A stretch of 64,000 nt of DNA from Delphinus delphis (lineage: Eukaryota > Chordata > Mammalia > Artiodactyla > Delphinidae). The notes under the pieces are model-generated. The model saw only the letters and a program-made list of their open reading frames with translations. It made no database searches and had not been told where the DNA came from. How positions within the stretch are numbered: position 1 is the stretch's first letter; every line of letters begins with the position of its first letter. Position numbers and translations under genes: made by a program. This document shows, piece after piece, positions 58,081 to 64,000 of this stretch. Location of the stretch: NCBI RefSeq assembly GCF_949987515.2, contig NC_082696.1, forward strand, positions 57,566,947 through 57,630,946. Direction: 5' to 3'.

Positions 58081-61028
58081 AAAATAAAAAAATAAAGATA
58101 TGAAAAGGTGAACTTTTGTGGTTTTGAAAGTCTAGATATTTTTCATTTTTAGGAAATGCAAAAGTTGCCTCCATTTTCTAACTTTTCTAGAAAGAAGATA
58201 AACCTGAAAATGGTCTTCTCTTTTAAGCTCTTGATATTAATCGGACACATCTGGGGAATGATATAATAAATATGATCTTTTCTCATTTTACAATGATAAC
58301 ATATAATGGTGGTGTCAGAAATACATTAATACACTGTGAGAGCAGACCTCTGACCTGCAGATACTGACCTAAATGAATTTACATGTGAATGAGGTAAATG
58401 GTGCGCTATCACACAAGAACAAGTGAAGCCTGCCTCTTTCACTGGTTTTGGAAAGTGACTATTATTGCACCAATGGAGCTTGAACAGAACTGGAATTAAT
58501 ATATCATGTTTCCTTACAAACATGATATATCAGTTTCTGATATATCATTTTAAATAATTATTTCCAAAATTGCTTTGATTACCTAACATCAACTTAGTTC
58601 ATATAATATGAATGTTTCTATGATTCCACAAATTCTCACATTTTCCAAACTCAACTTTTCACGAAAATAAGTAAGTCCTGATAGACAGTCAAGATAAAGG
58701 ATATTTGTATCTACACTAGAAGAAAAGCAGGTTGATATAAAGTGAAAAGCATAATCACCTTGGATTCTGACTCCAAAGATCTCAGTTGCTTGAAAATAAT
58801 GATGATGCAATTTTTCACCTTTCACCTTGTTTACTTACAACCAGGGAAAGGGTAACCACTCAGCCCAGATAGTTTGTTGGCGCACAAGACTGATTCAACT
58901 GATCAACCAAAGATTTAATTATTTTTCTAGCTGGCCTTTGAACGTAGGCCACTTCTCCAGAAATTTCTCCCCATGTGAATAATGATTTGGGGATTTTGTT
59001 TTCAACATTTCACTTTATAACCTGTCAGTTTCCTCTCTATCACACCTTATTCTCAAACTTTTTTCCTAGAATCATCTCACATGTCCAAGTCAAAACTGCT
59101 AAATTAATTCTAGTTTGCCATTTTTTACATCTGATAATCCCATGGAAGGGTTAAATCCATCTGAGAGTTTAAGAAAATGTGTGAAAAATCTACTTAGTTC
59201 AGCTTTCTATATACTTATAGGTGGTTTCATTTTTAAACTTATCAATTCATTGGTATTTTTATTTCAAAGACAATTTTCATGAAAATTTTTATTGTATCTC
59301 ATATTTTTATTATGAACTGCTATGAAATGCCAATAACTTCTATATATCACTGTAAGATGTTAGAAATACAAATATACACTTGTATTTTAATATCATGAAA
59401 TGTTCATTGCACATATATTTATGTCAACAAAAAAACACGTTTATTTCATGTCTCTTTCATACCCATTATTTCTGTTAAGAATTCTTAATAAATAGATGTT
59501 GTATCATCTAAAAGCTATATATTTAGATAATCCTGGACATAAATTACTGTATACTAAAGGCACTTAAAATAATTTTCCTATTTTTAGAATTTTAGGCATA
59601 AAACCAAGAAGACAATAAGATGATAACGTTCGTATTTAGGAGCAGCATGTGAATATGCATTATAATACATTCAGACACTGATCCTATGTTATTTGAAAAT
59701 GATTCAATTACCCACTAATACTACCACAGAATTTTTTCCTCTAGAAAGTTGTCATGAAACTCAGTGACTATTTTTCAAGGCCAGAGCTTACTAAGGAAAA
59801 GTGAAAAATTTAGTCACATTCAGATACCCATAGATAATAATCATTATGTAGCAATTTGAATACTTTTTATATTCATCCCCGATTCAAGAATTTACATCTT
59901 AGTGAATAAGGCAAAAGATTCAGAACTTTTTATTTCTTTCCTTGCATATTTGAACACCAGTATATAGATTCATAACCTGATGACTTTGGAAAATAATAAA
60001 TTAAACAATTCTATATTTAAGAAACATTACTCAAGTTACCAATAATCATAAGAATATAAATAAAATTAATTTAAAAACTAACCTCATTTATTTATATTTC
60101 TCAAGTATTCCATAAGAAGTTATTTTTTCCAAGTACATTTTTAAATATATTATTTAAAGAATAGGATACATGAAACTCAAACATTATCACCCTGAAAAAT
60201 GTTCTATCATAAGATTATGAGATTGTCTGAGATCCTAACAATTAAATTTTTATATCGAACATCTATGTTAGGTTCACACAGTTTGTAATTTTATTTGAAA
60301 AAACAATAATAACATACTTTTGATTTGCAGGTTTAAAACAACACTGAATTTGTAAGCAAAAAATAGAATATATGCATAAATATAGACAGCCTTATGTATT
60401 TGTATAAAAAATATCTGAACATATAAAAAGTACAAAATTAAATTAGATTTTAAAAACCAATCATACTCAGAACTTGCACAATCGAAATTCTGTTAGCATT
60501 ACACAAAATTGTCTGAGGAGGCTGCACTTACTGCAATGATTGCACTAAATATTTTGGAACATTCTTCCCTCTCTCCAATAGTGGCAAATCTCCATCTTTG
60601 AAAGAGGATTTGGTTTAGAGAAAATCTAAACACATCTTTGACAACCAAATTTGATGGAACAAGTTGTCAAATCACTAACAAATTTTATGCTGAAATAAGA
60701 TATCATTGATCTTTTGTGTGCTTCCTAAAATTATTTTAAGGCATATCTAGAAACGTTTTCAGATATTTGCATCACTAGAATAAGTTTTTAGCTTCCTAAA
60801 ATGGTCACCTTGAAAAGAATATTCATCTGGAATCTTGTCTTGAAATTTCATTACCTTCCATCTCAAACAAATGCATAACACTTTTTTATTTATATATTAA
60901 GGAAGAGGAAAATGAGAAAAACATCCTCTGGTATTTTCTATAACTATGACTTGTTGATTTCCTCAATATTGGAACTTGTTTTCTCACATGAAAGATGAAC
61001 TACATAAGAGACAGTAGCTGGACCAGCT
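58081..61028. other. repeat-poor AT-rich block with a three-arm inverted repeat
   Basis: Almost 3 kb without any repeat I can name and without an open frame of note. 58499-58548 holds two alternative perfect hairpins sharing a central arm (see findings). Confidence 0.45.
58499..58548. repeat. three-arm inverted repeat
   Basis: Arm 1 atatatcatgttt (58499-58511) pairs with 58518-58530 over a 6-nt loop (13 bp). The arm atgatatatcag (58522-58533) pairs with 58537-58548 over a ttt loop (12 bp). The middle arm is shared, so only one stem can form at a time. Confidence 0.9.
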
Positions 61029-61235
61029 CACTGTTTCTCAATCTCAATACTATTGACATTTGGGGTTGGATCATTGTGTGCGAGCGGCCCTCTGGATTGT
61101 AGGTTGTTAGCAATATCCTTGGCTTCTACCCACTGGATGCCAGTAGCAGCCCCTCAGATGTGACCATCGAAAATGTCCCCAGACATTACCAAATGTCCCC
61201 CAGGAGACGAAATCATCCCTAAATGAGAACCACTG
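61029..61235 (-). mobile_element. MER3-like hAT MITE
   Basis: Reverse-orientation counterpart of 31875-32091: 'cactgtttctcaatctcaatactattgac' at the left, 'cttctacccactggatgccagtagcag' inside, 'gtccccagacattaccaaatgtcccccagg' and a 'gagaaccactg' right end. Nearly full length. Confidence 0.75.
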
Positions 61236-63524
61236 GATTGGGTAATTGGAATTGTCCTTTCAAACCCAAGAGCCTATGATTCATAAGACAATATAAAATA
61301 CATAGAGAGAACATTGTTACACATTCTAAATATCTAAAATTAAATCAATAAGTATAAAGAATATTATTATAATTTTTCTAGTTACACACATCTTCAAAGA
61401 CAACTTTGTAATAAAATGATAGGGTGAACACTTTTAAAATGTATTGTCATAAGGCACAGCCTAGTAATACACTAAAAATATTAAGGTACGTATAATATAC
61501 ACACATTTAGAAATATAACTATAATGATGTTTGTGTAAATCTATAAATCTATGCATACTCATAGCAAAGAATGCCTCAAAACAATATGATCATTTAATTC
61601 CTATTTAACAAACTTCACACCCTAGAATAGTATACATTTTGTTATAATCAATAGATAAATTTAAAATGACCACTCCTAAGGGAAAACTAGATAAAACAAA
61701 CATGGCGGTCATTTATACAGAACCCTCCTGTGACTTTTAAACTCAATAAATGGTGAAATGCGTTACTTGCTTTCTCAGTAACATTCAAATTTCTATAGAA
61801 ATGCTGTCTTTTTATATCTACCATCACAGTTACTGTCAAGAACTAGACTTCAATCAAGTAAGTAATACATTTCCTAAGATTTGAAATTTCTTTCCAGTTA
61901 CCATTTTTTTCTAAACTTATACTTAACATAAAAATCACTTGTGACAAATTAACATTAAAGCACTATTAAATACCCAACTGAAATAACATTTTGATGAAAT
62001 AAAAAATAATAGAATCATTATGAATAATAGTAGCCCAATATTTTTTTGTTCAAAGCAACTTACCTCACTTCTGATTTAGACAATATAATAAGTCCACAGA
62101 TTACCTTGCAGGGCATTTCTACTGAGCTAAGACCAATCACGAGGCTCAGTTTAGATCTACTGATTATTGAGCAAACATTACTACTAAAAACGCTTATTAT
62201 AAATGAATAAAAGATTCCAAATGGTTAGAATTCCCTGTTTACTGGAGAACACCATAAAGCACAAGTTATTAAGAGTATAGTATTACGGAGAGTGACTGCC
62301 CTTAAATAAACCTGAAAGCTTGTCATAAAGTTGAAATGATATTCTTATAAATTGACAAAATTAATATACAATTTTAAGTCACAACTGTTTAACCATAAAG
62401 AGGGCTCATGGGTGTGCTGCTCTTCTTTTAATTAAATTAAAAAGTCTACTCTGTAGTTATTGATGTGTGAACGTATTTCCACAGAGAATTATTTAAATGA
62501 AGAGAAAAGCATTCAAATATAGTCAAATATAATTGTTTAAAGATACTATACATTCATTCATTAGCAGAGTATTCTAATACAAAATCAAAAGTAAAGCATG
62601 CCATAGGTAATTATTACTGGCTTAGCTGTCAGTTAGTCAAATCAACTAAAAGGCCAATTATTCTGAGGATACTCAGGGTGGAAAGCTCATGTTGGCATTA
62701 GGTCATTTTGAGATAGTTATGGTTCCTTTTTATAGTAAATTAATTTCCCAGCAAAAATATTTGGCATGTAACTGCATATGCTATGACTTATCCTTGTGTT
62801 TTAAATCTTTAACATTTGGAGAAAAATGTAATATTACCTATAAAATGAAAGTAAGATAGTAAAACAAAAAAAGATAATAAAAATTTCAGATTAAGTTAGA
62901 ATATTTCCTTTTTTTCTAGTTTCATCATCAGTATGACTCAAGAAACTCAACATCAAAGGAAAAGTTTTCAACTTAATAATCATATCCATGGTTGACTTCT
63001 CAGTATGGATTTGAAGTTGTGTGTATATGTTAAAATAATGCATTAAAAATACTAAAAAAAATTTAGGAAGTGTTTTCAAATTAGAAAAAGCACTAAATTA
63101 CCACATATTAGAAAGCCTACGATAAGTATCAGAGGTAGAAAATGCTGTGTCTAAAACTGAGATAATATATTTATAAGTATAGCCTTCCTTAATCTCAAAA
63201 TTTAAATTGTGCAGTGACCCTGGTATATTAAGTTCCTCCCCTAGGCTCTGCCCATATTCAGCATCAGGTTATTGTAAATACTAGCACAATGAGAAATTGT
63301 TTTGGATGGTCAGTCCCTCCTGGATACTACCTGGGGTGCCTATTCACTGTCCACCGTGCCACTTAGCACCAGATTGTCACCAACTGCCTTCCTGTCCCCG
63401 CGGTGGACTGTATCCCAGACAGCAACGAGTGTGACTTACTCACTGCTCTAACTCCAGCACTCCAACTCTTAACACAAGTGTATTTGGGTTAAATGAAATA
63501 AACACCTAAAAAACATGATAGTCA
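61236..63524. other. AT-rich unique sequence
   Basis: 2.3 kb with no named repeat; the minus frame 62891-63079 has no motif. Nothing else recognised. Confidence 0.45.
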
Positions 63525-63895
63525 ATGGTTCTCAAATCTAGCACCATGATAGAATTACCTGGAGAGTTTTTAAAATGTTTATGCTCACACCACTTAAATC
63601 TGAATCTCTGGGGTGGGAGGCTCTTGGGATCTGTTTTAAAAATCTTCCTAGATAACAGGAGCTGAGGGGAGTGGGAAGGGCGGTTGTAATTTAACAGGCA
63701 TAGAGATTCCGTTTTGCAAGATGAAAAGTTCCGGAGATCTGTTTCACAGCAATGTAAACATAGTGAACACGACTAAACTGTACACTTAAATATGGTTAAG
63801 ATGGTAAAAATTTTATATGTGTTTTCTACAATAAAAAAAAACATTTTTTTAATCTTCCCAAGTGATTCTACCGTGAAGCCAGGGTTGAGAACCAC
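63525..63895 (+). mobile_element. MER5A-type MITE, split by an L1
   Basis: Left part 63525-63651 ('tggttctcaaatctagcacc', 'ctgaatctctggggtgggaggctc'); right part 63851-63895 ('aagtgattctaccgtg', then gggttgagaaccactg). The halves join cleanly when the L1 between them is removed. Confidence 0.8.
63652..63850 (+). mobile_element. L1 3' end inserted in MER5A
   Basis: ~198-bp sense L1 terminus: 'gaaaagttccggagatctg', 'actaaactgtacacttaaatatgg', then 'ttttctacaataaaaaaaaac'. Flanked by aatcttcctag (63641-63651) and aatcttcccaag (63851-63862), a decayed target duplication. Only the last 200 bp survive. Confidence 0.8.
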
Positions 63896-64000
63896 TGTTA
63901 AGTATTGAATACCGGGAGAATGTTAGTGTCCCCCACAACCAGTGCTGTTTGTTGAGTGGGAGGGAGGGAGAGAAGAGGAGAGACTTCAGTCTTTTCTAAT
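63896..64000. other. unique end of window
   Basis: Purine-rich near 63957-63985; nothing else recognised. Confidence 0.35.

Overview
This window looks like mammalian, most likely cetacean, intergenic or deep-intronic DNA. The main evidence is eleven copies of the tRNA-Glu-derived CHR SINE, in both the long form and the short, internally deleted form typical of whales and dolphins. There are also 5'-truncated young artiodactyl-type L1 3' ends. BovB and Bov-A2, which crowd ruminant genomes, are not seen anywhere, which argues against a ruminant. The lineage call rests on repeat content recognised by eye; no database search was possible.

I find no protein-coding gene that I can support. Nearly every open frame longer than 60 codons is a shadow of a SINE, L1, L2 or simple repeat. 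Two minus-strand stretches have splice-like edges (37725-38000 and 26-83) and are reported as open questions, not genes.

Layout: 0-8 kb has old MIR, MER5A and L1 pieces plus one young L1 3' end. 8-20 kb has seven CHR SINEs and one long L2 relic that still shows reverse transcriptase motifs. 20.6-21.9 kb is the 5' UTR of an ancient L1 with GC-rich tandem units. 23.5-24.8 kb is an antisense L2 split by a SINE. 27-33 kb has a MaLR LTR, three L1 3' ends, a tRNA-Cys fragment and another young L1 3' end. 33-38 kb is mostly unique, with MIR, L2 and L1 relics and one probable solo LTR. 38.1-40.9 kb is an L1MA-type element that lost its reverse transcriptase and was later hit by a small insertion. 44.4-55.1 kb is a deep stack of L1s nested in L1s, with SINEs and a solo LTR. 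56.5-64 kb is AT-rich and repeat-poor, apart from a CR1/L3 relic, a MER3-like MITE and a split MER5A.

The most unusual signal is a set of small retro-insertions that contain only the 5' part of an RNA and have no poly(A) tail. One is a tRNA-Cys 5' half (30049-30082) inside a 10-bp direct repeat. One is the first ~150 nt of an L1 transcript (39735-39887) inside a perfect 16-bp duplication. A third, weaker L1 5'-end fragment lies at 55044-55122. These have the opposite polarity to ordinary L1 truncation. Two compact multi-arm inverted repeats (13120-13190 and 58499-58548) are also notable.
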